A DNA stretch of 35,448 nt, from NCBI GenBank assembly GCA_905480125.1, contig CAJQPE010000081.1:1-35448 (forward strand), in the 5' to 3' direction. Below the pieces are notes generated by a model. That model was not told where the DNA came from and did not search any database. It was given only the letters and a program-made list of their open reading frames with translations. Below, piece after piece: positions 23,632-31,991 of this stretch (position 1 is the stretch's first letter; every line of letters begins with the position of its first letter). Source of the stretch: an uncultured Flavobacteriales bacterium (lineage in GTDB: Bacteria; Bacteroidota; Bacteroidia; Flavobacteriales_G; NORP312). Made by a program: the position numbers and the translations under genes.

Positions 23632-24855
23632 TTGAACGTAATTTATCTCTCCTATGATGGTATGACAGATCCTCTTGGTCAATCTCAAGTGCTCCCCTAC
23701 ATAATCGGATTATCAAAGCAAGAGATTAAGTTCACCGTAGTCTCATTTGAAAAAAAGGAAAGGTACGAGAAAGGAAAAAGAATTATAAACGAAGTATGCA
23801 ATGAGCACAGCATCATCTGGCAACCAATGTTGTACACGAAAAATCCACCCATAATCTCAACACTTTGGGATATTTTTAAGCTTAACAAAAAAGTAAAACA
23901 ACTACATAAGCAGAAACAGTTTGCGCTTATTCATTGTAGAAGTTACATTACAACACTAATAGGATTGGGGTTTAAACTAAAACATCAAGTACCATTTTTA
24001 TTTGACATGAGAGGTTTTTGGGCTGATGAGCGCATTGATGGTAACATTTGGAATATTCAAAAGCCACATTATAAATGGATCTTTAACTTTTTTAAAAAGA
24101 AAGAAAAAGATTTTTTAACCCAGGCAGACCATACCATTTCGCTAACCCATAGTGGTAAAAGCGAAATTAAAAATTGGAATCTTACTAATATAGCGCCAAT
24201 TGATGTAATCCCGTGTTGCACCGACACCCAATTATTCAACAAAGAGAATTTAAATCAAGCGCAGGTTAATAGCCTAAAATCCGATCTAAACATCACAGAA
24301 AAAGACAATGTAATTTCTTACCTTGGTTCTACTGGCACTTGGTATATGTTAGATGAAATGCTCGACTTTTTTGCTGTATTCTTTGCTAAGAACTTGAAAA
24401 ATAAAGCATTGTTCATTACCCAAGATAATTCTCGTCCTATTCTAGAGATTGCAGCAACTAAAGGCATCGATTTGTCTAAAATAATTATTGTTTCTAGCAA
24501 GCGTATTGATGTACCTTCCTATTTATCAATTTGTAATGCCTCTGTTTTTTTTATTAAGCCTTTATTTTCAAAAAAAGCATCTTCGGCAACCAAAATGGGA
24601 GAAATCATGTCCCTAGAGATCCCTGTTATTTGCAACATAATAGGTGATAATGAAGCTATACTAAAGGATGTTTGTCCGCAACTAGTTACAAGGAATTTCT
24701 CTAACGAAGAATACTTGCGTGTGTTAGACGAGTTGAATTACATAAGTCAAGAGGACAGAACCCAGATAGGCAATAAGGCTAGAGAATACTATTCTTTAGA
24801 AAAAGGCGTGTCACAATATTACAAAATTTATAACTCGATCCTGCAGATAGATTAA
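23632..24855 (+). CDS. Glycosyltransferase, GT4-like (GT-B)
   Basis: 407 residues starting at TTG 23632. The TTG is preferred because it keeps the first beta strand NVIYLSYDGMTDPLGQSQVLPYI, a signature start of this Bacteroidota/cyanobacterial group; the first ATG (23659) would remove it. FLFDMRGFWADERIDG is the central motif, and the donor domain has ISYLGSTGTWYMLDEML and SSATKMGEIMSLEIPVICN. It is divergent from the antisense membrane-protein gene and probably starts a new transcript. No recognisable gene follows for 133 bp. Confidence 0.87.
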   Translation: MNVIYLSYDGMTDPLGQSQVLPYIIGLSKQEIKFTVVSFEKKERYEKGKRIINEVCNEHSIIWQPMLYTKNPPIISTLWDIFKLNKKVKQLHKQKQFALIHCRSYITTLIGLGFKLKHQVPFLFDMRGFWADERIDGNIWNIQKPHYKWIFNFFKKKEKDFLTQADHTISLTHSGKSEIKNWNLTNIAPIDVIPCCTDTQLFNKENLNQAQVNSLKSDLNITEKDNVISYLGSTGTWYMLDEMLDFFAVFFAKNLKNKALFITQDNSRPILEIAATKGIDLSKIIIVSSKRIDVPSYLSICNASVFFIKPLFSKKASSATKMGEIMSLEIPVICNIIGDNEAILKDVCPQLVTRNFSNEEYLRVLDELNYISQEDRTQIGNKAREYYSLEKGVSQYYKIYNSILQID

Positions 24856-24988
24856 AGCAAATGATGCCCCTAAAAAAATACAGCGCCTTAATAACCTTAG
24901 ACAAACCAAATATAATTTGTTCAGTTTCGCCATCTTATTATTACTATAATTTTCTTTCTTTGCCGCCTGAACTATTATTCTAAAAAAC
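24856..24988 (+). other. Intergenic gap of 133 bp before the SDR gene
   Basis: No credible short gene, hairpin or complete -33/-7 promoter is seen here. TTTG occurs at 24916-24919, but no TAnnTTTG follows at the usual distance. The gap may still hold a promoter for the 24989-27981 group of three genes. Confidence 0.3.
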
Positions 24989-25981
24989 ATGTCTATTTCA
25001 TTAGTTACTGGAGGAGCTGGATTTATTGGAGCACACGTTGTTAATGAGCTGATATTATTGGGACACAAAGTAATCGTTTTAGATGATTTAAGTGGTGGCT
25101 TCGAAGATCATGTGAACCCAAATGCAATCTTCGTTAGAGGTTCTGTTACCGATCATAAGCTAATCACTGAACTATTCGAAGAGCACAAATTTAACTACGT
25201 TTATCATTTAGCTGCATACGCAGCAGAAGGCCTGAGTCACTTCATTAGAAGATTCAATTATGAAAATAACTTAATCGGAAGTATAAACTTAATTAATGAG
25301 TCGGTTAAGCATAAGGTTAATCGCTTCGTTTTTACCTCCTCAATTGCGGTTTATGGTGGCCTTAAACCCCCAATGAGAGAAGATATGTTTCCCCAACCCG
25401 AAGACCCATATGGGGTTGCCAAATATGCTGTTGAACTTGACCTGAAAACGGCTCACGAAATGTTCGGTTTGGACTACACAATTTTTCGACCACACAACGT
25501 ATATGGTGAATTTCAGAATATAGGTGATAAGTATCGAAATGTTGTTGGAATATTCATGAATCAACTCATGTTGGGCAAGTCGCTATCCGTTTTTGGAGAC
25601 GGTGAACAAACAAGGGCTTTTAGCTATATAGGTGATGTTGCCCCATACATTGCGAATTGCGTAAATATTCCAGCTTCGAAAAATGAAATATTTAATTTAG
25701 GTGCAGACCAAGAGTATACCGTGATGGAATTAGCTGTTTCTATTCAAGAAGCAATGAATATGAATCAGCCGATAATGCATTTAGAAGCACGTAATGAAGT
25801 TGTTCATGCCCACGCAGACCATAGCAAGGCGAAACGAGTCTTTGATATAAAAAATTTCACGCCACTTATCGAAGGAATAAAAAAAATGGCAACCTGGGCA
25901 GAAAAGGTTGGTTCTCGAGAGAGTAGTAAATTTGAAAACATTGAAATTACGGAAAAACTACCTCCGTTTTGGCGTATCTAA
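24989..25981 (+). CDS. NAD-dependent epimerase/dehydratase (UDP-glucose-4-epimerase-like SDR)
   Basis: 330 residues. NAD-binding loop G8-G-A-G-F-I-G13/14 follows the first strand; the catalytic pair is Y141-x3-K145 after SSIAVYGG. The HLAAYAAEGLSHFIRRFNY and FRPHNVYGEFQNIGDKYR segments mark a subgroup widespread in polysaccharide loci and annotated as UDP-glucose 4-epimerase-like, but without a proven substrate. No Asp-Glu dehydratase pair follows the active-site Ser, so epimerisation or decarboxylation-type chemistry is likelier than 4,6-dehydration. The next gene begins 9 bp after the stop. The closer match to authentic GalE is the gene at 28208. Confidence 0.85.
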   Translation: MSISLVTGGAGFIGAHVVNELILLGHKVIVLDDLSGGFEDHVNPNAIFVRGSVTDHKLITELFEEHKFNYVYHLAAYAAEGLSHFIRRFNYENNLIGSINLINESVKHKVNRFVFTSSIAVYGGLKPPMREDMFPQPEDPYGVAKYAVELDLKTAHEMFGLDYTIFRPHNVYGEFQNIGDKYRNVVGIFMNQLMLGKSLSVFGDGEQTRAFSYIGDVAPYIANCVNIPASKNEIFNLGADQEYTVMELAVSIQEAMNMNQPIMHLEARNEVVHAHADHSKAKRVFDIKNFTPLIEGIKKMATWAEKVGSRESSKFENIEITEKLPPFWRI

Positions 25982-25990
25982 ATATTATCA

Positions 25991-26905
25991 GTGATACAAT
26001 ATAATCAAAAGGAATCTAGAGTCGTAAACTTTAATAACAAAAAAGTTTCCTGTTTCTACTCATCTTCAGCTAAGATTGATAAAAAAACTGTACAGTCATT
26101 TGGAGAGGAATGGCAGAAGTTTTCTAGTTTTTCTGAGGCTGAAATTAAAAATATTGGGGACGAATACTTTGATATTGTTGATGAATCAATTTTAAATTCT
26201 AATTCTATTGTATTAGATATGGGTTGTGGCTCTGGCAGATGGAGCAAATATCTCGCTCCAAATGTTAAATTTATTGAAGCAATAGATCCAAGTGACGCAA
26301 TATTCTCCGCAACTAAATTACTGTCAAATGTGAATAATATTAGGACAACTCAAGCAAGTTCTGATAATATTCCATTTAATGATGAAACGTTTGACTTTGT
26401 ATTTAGCTTAGGAGTGCTTCATCATATCCCTGAAACACAAACTGCGCTTATTGATACAGTTAAAAAAGTTAAAAAAGGAGGATATTTGCTGATATACCTC
26501 TACTATAATTTAGATAATAGGGGCGTGCTTTACAAAGCACTATTTAAACTGTCATCTGTAATTAGGTTTATCGTTGCAGCTCTTCCAAAATGGGCTAAAC
26601 AAATTGTCTGTGATTTTATTGCAATTACCGTATATATGCCGCTCATATTAGTTAGTCGCTCAGTACAAAAAATGATTCCGAATAAATCTACTTACCAAAA
26701 ACTTCCACTTGCATACTACGTTGGCAAATCTTTCAACATAATAAGAAATGACGCTTTAGACCGTTTTGGCACGCCACTAGAACAGCGTTTTTCCAAGAAA
26801 AAAATAAAAGAAATGATGGAGAAAGCTGGTTTAAGAGATATAAATTTTTCCAATAATTCACCCTATTGGCATGCCATTGGTAAAAGAACCGATCTAGTAA
26901 AATGA
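25991..26905 (+). CDS. Class I SAM-dependent methyltransferase
   Basis: 304 residues from GTG 25991. Motif I is clear: V-L-D76-M-G78-C-G80-S-G82-R-W, followed by the acidic strand end IEAIDPSDA and the SDNIPFNDETFDFVFSLGVLHHIP block typical of ubiquinone/sugar methyltransferases. The N-terminal part (SFGEEWQKFSSF) is a signature of nucleotide-sugar or glycan methyltransferases in surface loci. The C-terminal 100 residues contain a hydrophobic stretch (VIRFIVAALPKW, VYMPLILVSRSV), suggesting membrane association. The start is not certain, since no SD is visible. The stop overlaps the following GT4 gene by ATGA at 26902-26905. Confidence 0.87.
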   Translation: MIQYNQKESRVVNFNNKKVSCFYSSSAKIDKKTVQSFGEEWQKFSSFSEAEIKNIGDEYFDIVDESILNSNSIVLDMGCGSGRWSKYLAPNVKFIEAIDPSDAIFSATKLLSNVNNIRTTQASSDNIPFNDETFDFVFSLGVLHHIPETQTALIDTVKKVKKGGYLLIYLYYNLDNRGVLYKALFKLSSVIRFIVAALPKWAKQIVCDFIAITVYMPLILVSRSVQKMIPNKSTYQKLPLAYYVGKSFNIIRNDALDRFGTPLEQRFSKKKIKEMMEKAGLRDINFSNNSPYWHAIGKRTDLVK

Positions 26906-27981
26906 ATAAAATTTTATTCTTAGCAAACCACAGACCTGACAGGGCGCCAGGGCAACGATTTAGATTTGAGCAATATCTAGATTTTTTAAATAAAAATGGA
27001 TATGAATGCGAAGTATCCCCGCTGCTATCAGAAAAAGATGATAAAATCTTCTATAGCAAAGGAAATTGGATGTCGAAACTATTTATTCTTATCAAATGCT
27101 TCACAATAAGACTATCAGATGTAGTTAGGGCGAATAAATTTGATGTAGTGTTTGTATTTAGAGAAGCTTTTTTCACTGGAACAACATATTTTGAGAAAAA
27201 GTTTCATAAATCTTCAGCTAAAGTAGTCTTTGACTTTGACGATTCCATTTGGCTATCTAATGTATCATCAGCTAATAAAAAAGTTGAGTGGCTCAAAAAT
27301 TATTACAAGACGAGTGAGCTAATTGCTCTTTCTGATCTTGTGTTCGCAGGCAATAATTATCTGGCTAATTATGCAGCAAAGTATAACTCCCGTGTTAACA
27401 TCATACCTACTACAATTGATACTGATGAATATCGTAGAAAAGAAACCTCAAACAATAAAATTTGTATCGGTTGGAGCGGCAGCGTAACTACAATCCAACA
27501 TTTTAAGCATGCTATTCCCTCTTTAAAAAAAATAAAAGCAAAATATGGGCAAGAAATTGATATCAAAGTTATCGGAGACAAAAACTATCAAAATAAAGAA
27601 CTTGACATACATAGTATTGATTGGGCCAAGGCAACTGAATTAGAAGAATTATCGACTTTTGATATAGGAATAATGCCGCTTCCAGATGATGAATGGGCCA
27701 ATGGAAAATGTGGATTGAAAGGATTGCAATATATGGCGTTAGAAATTCCAACGATAATGTCACCAGTTGGAGTAAATAGAGAAATAATAAGCGATGGAAA
27801 TAATGGATTTCTTGCAGATTCGCAAGATGAATGGTTTGAAAAAATTTCATTGCTTATAGAGTCAGAGGAGTTGAGGATCAGGGTAGGAAAAGAAGGCAGG
27901 AAAACTGTCGTTGACCATTATTCTGTTACTTCTCAAAAAAATAGTTACTTAGATGCATTTAATAAGCTCCTAAAAGCTTAA
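26902..27981 (+). CDS. Glycosyltransferase, GT4-like (GT-B)
   Basis: 359 residues. The start MNKILFLANHRPDRAPGQRF and VFDFDDSIWLSN are hallmarks of a Bacteroidota GT4-like group; the donor domain reads ICIGWSGSVTTIQHF, GIMPLPDDEWANGKCGLKG and LQYMALEIPTIMS. It is coupled to the methyltransferase before it through a 4-bp overlap and seems to be the last gene of the polysaccharide locus. Sugar donor unknown. A 226-bp gap separates it from galE. Confidence 0.88.
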   Translation: MNKILFLANHRPDRAPGQRFRFEQYLDFLNKNGYECEVSPLLSEKDDKIFYSKGNWMSKLFILIKCFTIRLSDVVRANKFDVVFVFREAFFTGTTYFEKKFHKSSAKVVFDFDDSIWLSNVSSANKKVEWLKNYYKTSELIALSDLVFAGNNYLANYAAKYNSRVNIIPTTIDTDEYRRKETSNNKICIGWSGSVTTIQHFKHAIPSLKKIKAKYGQEIDIKVIGDKNYQNKELDIHSIDWAKATELEELSTFDIGIMPLPDDEWANGKCGLKGLQYMALEIPTIMSPVGVNREIISDGNNGFLADSQDEWFEKISLLIESEELRIRVGKEGRKTVVDHYSVTSQKNSYLDAFNKLLKA

Positions 27982-28207
27982 TCATTTTGATAGATTTCTT
28001 CCTAATTGAGTGGAAGTTCATAATTTCAACTGTTTCTCAAACCTCAACTGACCATCTTACTTGTCGTTTAAACTACTTGTGCGAACAGGCCATCCCTTTT
28101 GTTTTAGTTTCTTCTGTGTGCATTTATAGAACTTACGACAAACGAAGCTTTATATTCATGTTCTTGAAACTATCCCAAATCAACTTTAATTCTTATATTT
28201 TTGTATC
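27982..28207 (+). other. 226-bp gap between the polysaccharide locus and galE
   Basis: The longest stretch without a gene in the window. A 74-codon frame crosses it, but its composition looks random. One exact -7-type box, TATTTTTG at 28196-28203, ends 4 bp before the galE ATG; no TTG lies at the matching -33 distance. A weak CTTCC/GGAAG hairpin (27998-28016) without a T-run follows the last locus gene. Confidence 0.35.
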
Positions 28208-29236
28208 ATGATTCTAATTACTGGAGGAGCTGGATACATAGGCTCGCATACGCTGATAGATTTGGCAGAAATAACAACTGAAGAACTCCTCTCTGTTGAT
28301 AACTTTGAGAATTCCAGTGCGGCAACATTCGACCGCATTGCAGCAATCTGTAAAAAAAAGGTAGACAATACTGAGATAGATCTAACGGATCTCCAAAAAA
28401 CGACCGAAGTATTTCAGAAGAACAAAATAACAGCTATAATTCATTTTGCTGCTCACAAAGCTGTAGGTGATTCGGTAGAGCAACCGCTAAAATATTATCA
28501 TAACAACATTCAATCGCTTGTCAACTTGCTACAATGCTGCGAAGAATTTAAGGTTAATAACTTTATTTTTTCTTCATCATGCACCGTTTATGGTCAACCA
28601 GAGGTGCTACCAGTTGACGAGTCCTCTCCTATTCTACCTGCTGAATCTCCTTATGGAAATACGAAACAGATTGGGGAAGAAATAATAAAAGATTTCTGCA
28701 CGGCTAACCCTAGTTTCAACGCGATCGCCTTAAGATATTTTAACCCTGTGGGTGCTCACATTTCAGGACTAAATGGTGAGCTTCCAACCGGAGTACCCAG
28801 TAACCTTGTTCCTTTTATCACGCAAACTGGCATTGGTATTCGTGCGCAGCTCACCGTATTTGGTGCCGACTACAATACACGTGATGGCTCTTGTGTTAGA
28901 GATTACATTCACGTATCTGATATAGCACATGCCCATACACTAGCACTGAATAGGGTACAGAATAATGATAACAAAGAGCAATTTGAGGTATTCAATTTGG
29001 GTTCAGGAAATGGAACGACGGTTTTAGAAGCAATCAAAGCATTTGAAAAAGTTTCAGGGGTAGCTCTGAACTATAAAATTGGTCCTAGACGAGGCGGTGA
29101 TATAGAACAAGTTTATTCTGACTCAACAAAAGCTAAAGATGAACTAGGCTGGGAAACAAAATTTAACCTAGACGAAATGATGTCATCTGCCTGGAAATGG
29201 GAACTTCAGCTAAAAGCCGAAAGAGAAAAAATATGA
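28208..29236 (+). CDS. galE: UDP-glucose 4-epimerase
   Basis: 342 residues, standard GalE length. MILITGGAGYIGSHT binds NAD; SSSCTVYGQP and Y149-x3-K153 in SPYGNTKQIGEE are catalytic; LRYFNPVGAH, DGSCVRDYIHV and PRRGGDIEQVYSD complete the family pattern. It interconverts UDP-glucose and UDP-galactose, supplying galactose to surface glycans and serving the Leloir pathway. It lies between the polysaccharide locus and housekeeping genes, facing rlmH tail to tail across 26 bp. A TATTTTTG box 4 bp before the ATG suggests its own promoter and an almost leaderless transcript. Confidence 0.95.
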   Translation: MILITGGAGYIGSHTLIDLAEITTEELLSVDNFENSSAATFDRIAAICKKKVDNTEIDLTDLQKTTEVFQKNKITAIIHFAAHKAVGDSVEQPLKYYHNNIQSLVNLLQCCEEFKVNNFIFSSSCTVYGQPEVLPVDESSPILPAESPYGNTKQIGEEIIKDFCTANPSFNAIALRYFNPVGAHISGLNGELPTGVPSNLVPFITQTGIGIRAQLTVFGADYNTRDGSCVRDYIHVSDIAHAHTLALNRVQNNDNKEQFEVFNLGSGNGTTVLEAIKAFEKVSGVALNYKIGPRRGGDIEQVYSDSTKAKDELGWETKFNLDEMMSSAWKWELQLKAEREKI

Positions 29237-29262
29237 GACTTTTCTGACTTAAAATTTTGAAC

Positions 29263-29736
29263 TCACTTGTGATGATAAGGCTCCCCTTTCAGTATCGTAA
29301 ATCCACGATACAATTGCTCCACAAAAAACAAACGTACCATTTGGTGTGAGAAAGTCATTCTAGACAATGCTAATTTCTCATTTGCTCGCTGATATACATT
29401 TTCTGAGAAGCCATATGGTCCACCAACAACAAAAATTAGGTTCTTTAATCCTTGATTCATACGCTTCTGCAGAACATTTGAAAAGCCGATAGAATCGTTT
29501 TCTTTTCCGTTTTCATCAAGTAAAGAAACCCAATCAGCATTTTCTATCTTCGAAAGAATCACTTCTCCTTCTTTCTCCGTCTGTTCTTTTTCAGAAAGAT
29601 TTTTCGAATTCTTGATGTCTGCAATTTCAATGATTACAAATGAGCAGTAATGCTTTAATCGCTTTATGTAAAGATCAATGCCTTGCTTAACATAATCTGC
29701 ATCTGTTTTCCCTATAACGAGTAGTTTAACTTTCAT
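29263..29736 (-). CDS. rlmH: 23S rRNA (pseudouridine-1915-N3) methyltransferase
   Basis: 157 residues from ATG at the complement of 29734-29736, close to the 155 of E. coli RlmH. It methylates pseudouridine 1915 in helix 69 of 23S rRNA on assembled ribosomes. The SPOUT knot is visible as FVVGGPYGF followed by LALSRMTFSHQMVRLFFVEQ, and the protein ends in the conserved LKGEPYHHK tail. A longer in-frame start at 29805 adds 23 residues, overlaps the divergent gene and does not resemble the family, so it is rejected. A promoter with both boxes lies immediately upstream. Confidence 0.95.
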   Translation of the reverse strand: MKVKLLVIGKTDADYVKQGIDLYIKRLKHYCSFVIIEIADIKNSKNLSEKEQTEKEGEVILSKIENADWVSLLDENGKENDSIGFSNVLQKRMNQGLKNLIFVVGGPYGFSENVYQRANEKLALSRMTFSHQMVRLFFVEQLYRGFTILKGEPYHHK

Positions 29737-29763
29737 TGCTAGACAAAAATATGCATACTTTTG
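29736..29763 (+). promoter_or_regulatory. Promoter for the DUF4783-nadC-YihY operon
   Basis: TTG at 29736-29738, 17-bp spacer, TACTTTTG at 29756-29763: a full match to the Bacteroidota -33/-7 pattern. Transcription would start near 29768-29770, giving a leader of about 20 bases before ATG 29789. It interlocks with the minus-strand rlmH promoter. Confidence 0.6.
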
Positions 29764-29772
29764 TCTTACAAA
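29744..29772 (-). promoter_or_regulatory. Promoter for rlmH, interlocked with the opposite promoter
   Basis: On the minus strand, TTTG (complement of 29769-29772), 17-bp spacer, TATTTTTG (complement of 29744-29751). The -7 box ends 7 bp before the rlmH ATG, so the leader would be only a few bases. The -7 boxes of the two strands lie side by side between the two -33 boxes. Confidence 0.6.
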
Positions 29773-29788
29773 CCCAAACCGCCCAAAT

Positions 29789-30178
29789 ATGAAAAAGAAC
29801 ATCATGCTATCTATCTTATTTTCGATTGCATTAACGATAACTTCTTTCGCTCAAAATATTGACAACGAGCAAGTTGCAACTTCGCTGCAAACTGGCAATG
29901 CTGGTGAAATAGCAAAGCACTTTTCTTCTAGAATTGAAATTAGCATTTTAGGTGAGTCGGTGAATTACTCCAGAGATGCCGCAGAAAAAAAATTATTTGA
30001 ATTTTTTGATCAAAACGCGCCTGAGCGTTACACTCAAATTGAAGACCATGCTGAGGTTAAAGTTGACCATGTAGTAGGTATACTTTCCACCGAAAGTGGG
30101 GAATACGAAATTTCATATTACCTAATTACAGCTCATGAAAAACATCAAATCAACCACCTTATTATTAAAGCAAAATAG
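29789..30178 (+). CDS. DUF4783-family secreted protein
   Basis: 129 residues with a signal peptide (basic MKKN, hydrophobic core, likely cleavage after SFA near residue 21). The mature part has a small cystatin/NTF2-like pattern: NAGEIAKHFSSRIEISILGE, AEKKLFEFFDQN and a C-terminal EYEISYYLITAHEKHQINHLIIKAK. I recognise this as the DUF4783 protein found next to nadC in many Bacteroidota; its function is unknown. It is first in an operon: the TAG stop shares a base with the GTG start of nadC. Confidence 0.75.
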   Translation: MKKNIMLSILFSIALTITSFAQNIDNEQVATSLQTGNAGEIAKHFSSRIEISILGESVNYSRDAAEKKLFEFFDQNAPERYTQIEDHAEVKVDHVVGILSTESGEYEISYYLITAHEKHQINHLIIKAK

Positions 30179-31023
30179 TGTCTGAGTTTAATTTAGATCT
30201 ATTTATTGAATTGGCTCTTGCCGAAGACGTTGGTGATGGAGATCACTCATCGCTAGCCTGTGTGCCGAATAATGTTTCGGGAAAAGCTCAGATGCTTATC
30301 AAAGAGGGTGGCATCCTTGCAGGTATAGAAATAGGCGTTTCTATTTTCAAAAAAGTTGATACTAAGCTACTAGTAACTGTTCTTTTGTCTGATGGAACAT
30401 CTGTTAAACAAAATGATATTGCTATGACAGTTGAAGGTTCTCGGCAATCAATTTTGAAAGCCGAACGATTGGTGTTGAATATTATGCAGCGAATGAGTGG
30501 CATTGCAACCTATACAAATAAGATAGTGCAACTTATAGATGGAACAAAGACTAAAGTTCTTGATACAAGAAAAACGACACCTCTTCTTCGTATTCTTGAA
30601 AAACAAGCAGTGAAAATAGGTGGTGGCGAAAATCATCGCTTCGGTCTGTATGATATGATCATGTTAAAAGACAACCACATCGACTATGCTGGAGGAATCA
30701 AAGCTGCCGTTACAAAAACGAAAGAATATTTAAATTCAACTGGGCGAGATTTAAAAATAGAAGTTGAAGCGCGAGATTTAAACGAAGTGAAAGAAATTCT
30801 TGCCATTGGCGGTATCGACCGAATAATGCTAGACAACTTTAATTACAGCGATACAAAAACAGCTGTGGAAATTATTGGGAACACCTGTGAAACTGAATCA
30901 TCTGGGGGGATTACTATTGATACTATTCGAGCTTATGCAGAATGTGGTGTAGATTATATTTCCGTTGGAGCGCTGACACATTCAATAAAAAGTTTGGATA
31001 TAAGCTTAAAAGCAATTGACTAA
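30178..31023 (+). CDS. nadC: Nicotinate-nucleotide pyrophosphorylase (carboxylating), quinolinate phosphoribosyltransferase
   Basis: 281 residues. It makes nicotinate mononucleotide from quinolinate and PRPP in de novo NAD synthesis. Family blocks are LAEDVGDGDHSS at the start, ERLVLNIMQRMSGIAT, the PRPP/quinolinate-binding L-D129-T-R131-K132-T-T-P, KIGGGENHRFGLYDMIMLKDNHI, EVEARDL and ISVGALTHS. The start is GTG 30178, overlapping the upstream TAG by one base; the stop overlaps the next ATG in TAATG. Both junctions indicate translational coupling. Confidence 0.96.
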   Translation: MSEFNLDLFIELALAEDVGDGDHSSLACVPNNVSGKAQMLIKEGGILAGIEIGVSIFKKVDTKLLVTVLLSDGTSVKQNDIAMTVEGSRQSILKAERLVLNIMQRMSGIATYTNKIVQLIDGTKTKVLDTRKTTPLLRILEKQAVKIGGGENHRFGLYDMIMLKDNHIDYAGGIKAAVTKTKEYLNSTGRDLKIEVEARDLNEVKEILAIGGIDRIMLDNFNYSDTKTAVEIIGNTCETESSGGITIDTIRAYAECGVDYISVGALTHSIKSLDISLKAID

Positions 31024-31931
31024 TGCTAAAGCTGAAAGAGCTGAATATTATTCAAAAGACGGCAGTTCTATGTGACCGAATTAAATTACCTGGTTTTCAG
31101 GGAGTTTCACTTTTTTACATCGTCAAATTCTTACTCGAAGGTTTACAAAAAAATCCTGTTACTACAAGGGCTTCGGCACTTTCATTTAATTTTTTTATCG
31201 CCTTATTCCCAACCACAATTTTCATTTTCACAGTTATACCATACATTCCAATAGATAATTTTCAAGAGCAACTATTGGTGCAGCTTAAAACTTTATTACC
31301 TTATGCAGCATACCAATTAACTAGAACAACTATAGAAGATATTATAAGCCAGCCAAGGGGGGGATTACTTTCATTTGGCTTCTTTACAGCATTAATTTTT
31401 GCAACTAATGGAGTTAACGCTATTATGCAAGCTTTTAACGAATCCTACTTTATAGAGAAAAAGCGGAATTTCTTAAAACAAAGACTCGTTGCCCTTGCCT
31501 TGACTATAGTTCTTGTCATGGTAATGCTAATGGCTTTTAGTGTATTCATTCTTAACACATTCTTTTTAGATTATTTAATCTCCATTGACACTTCTAATAG
31601 TGTAATTCTATTTTGGTCGAGCTTCAGCAGATTTATTTTTCTTCCGGCCATGTTTTATTTATCAACTTCGTTCATCTACTTCTCTGCTCCTATGGCCCAA
31701 AGTAAATGGAAACTTTTTTCTGCAGGTTCAACTTTAGCTACTATTATTATGCTTGTCGCATCATTTTCATTTGCTGCATATATTAATAATTTTGGGCAAT
31801 ACAATAAATTATATGGTTCTATAGGAACGCTTGTTGTAATAATGCTTTGGATTTACATTAATTCATTAATTCTGCTCCTAGGTTTCGAATTAAATGCCGT
31901 TATCAATAAAAAAAGTCAACGCGTAAAGTAA
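31023..31931 (+). CDS. YihY/BrkB-family inner-membrane protein
   Basis: 302 residues with about six hydrophobic segments after a cytosolic N-terminus. The TTRASALSFNFFIALFPTTIF segment and the C-terminal YGSIGTLVVIMLWIYINSLILLLGFELNAV are the two best-known YihY/BrkB signatures. The family is widespread, once misread as RNase BN, and its activity is not settled. It starts on the nadC stop (TAATG) and is the last gene of that operon; a weak terminator-like hairpin follows. Confidence 0.92.
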   Translation: MLKLKELNIIQKTAVLCDRIKLPGFQGVSLFYIVKFLLEGLQKNPVTTRASALSFNFFIALFPTTIFIFTVIPYIPIDNFQEQLLVQLKTLLPYAAYQLTRTTIEDIISQPRGGLLSFGFFTALIFATNGVNAIMQAFNESYFIEKKRNFLKQRLVALALTIVLVMVMLMAFSVFILNTFFLDYLISIDTSNSVILFWSSFSRFIFLPAMFYLSTSFIYFSAPMAQSKWKLFSAGSTLATIIMLVASFSFAAYINNFGQYNKLYGSIGTLVVIMLWIYINSLILLLGFELNAVINKKSQRVK

Positions 31932-31943
31932 ATTCACAGGCAA

Positions 31944-31964
31944 ATGCTACGTTCAGCATGTTTT
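31944..31964 (+). terminator. Weak terminator-like hairpin after the nadC operon
   Basis: ATGCT (31944-31948), six-base loop, AGCAT (31955-31959), then G and TTTT. The stem is short and not GC-rich, so this is only suggestive, but the position between YihY and the separate M1 peptidase gene is right. Confidence 0.3.
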
Positions 31965-31991
31965 CTGATTATTTTCGTAAAAAATTAATTT

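Noticed and set aside
24811-25068. 85-codon minus-strand frame over the start of the SDR gene
   Set aside because: It is the reverse shadow of the GT4 end and SDR start, with no family resemblance.
27998-28016. CTTCC/GGAAG hairpin after the last GT4 gene
   Set aside because: Five-base stem with a nine-base loop and no T-run; expected by chance.
27987-28211. 74-codon open frame between the last GT4 gene and galE
   Set aside because: No ribosome-binding site, no recognisable domain, residue make-up like translated AT-rich noise, and it runs into the galE start.
29737-29805. N-terminal extension of rlmH from 29805
   Set aside because: The extra 23 residues have no family counterpart, overlap the start of the DUF4783 gene and cover both promoters.
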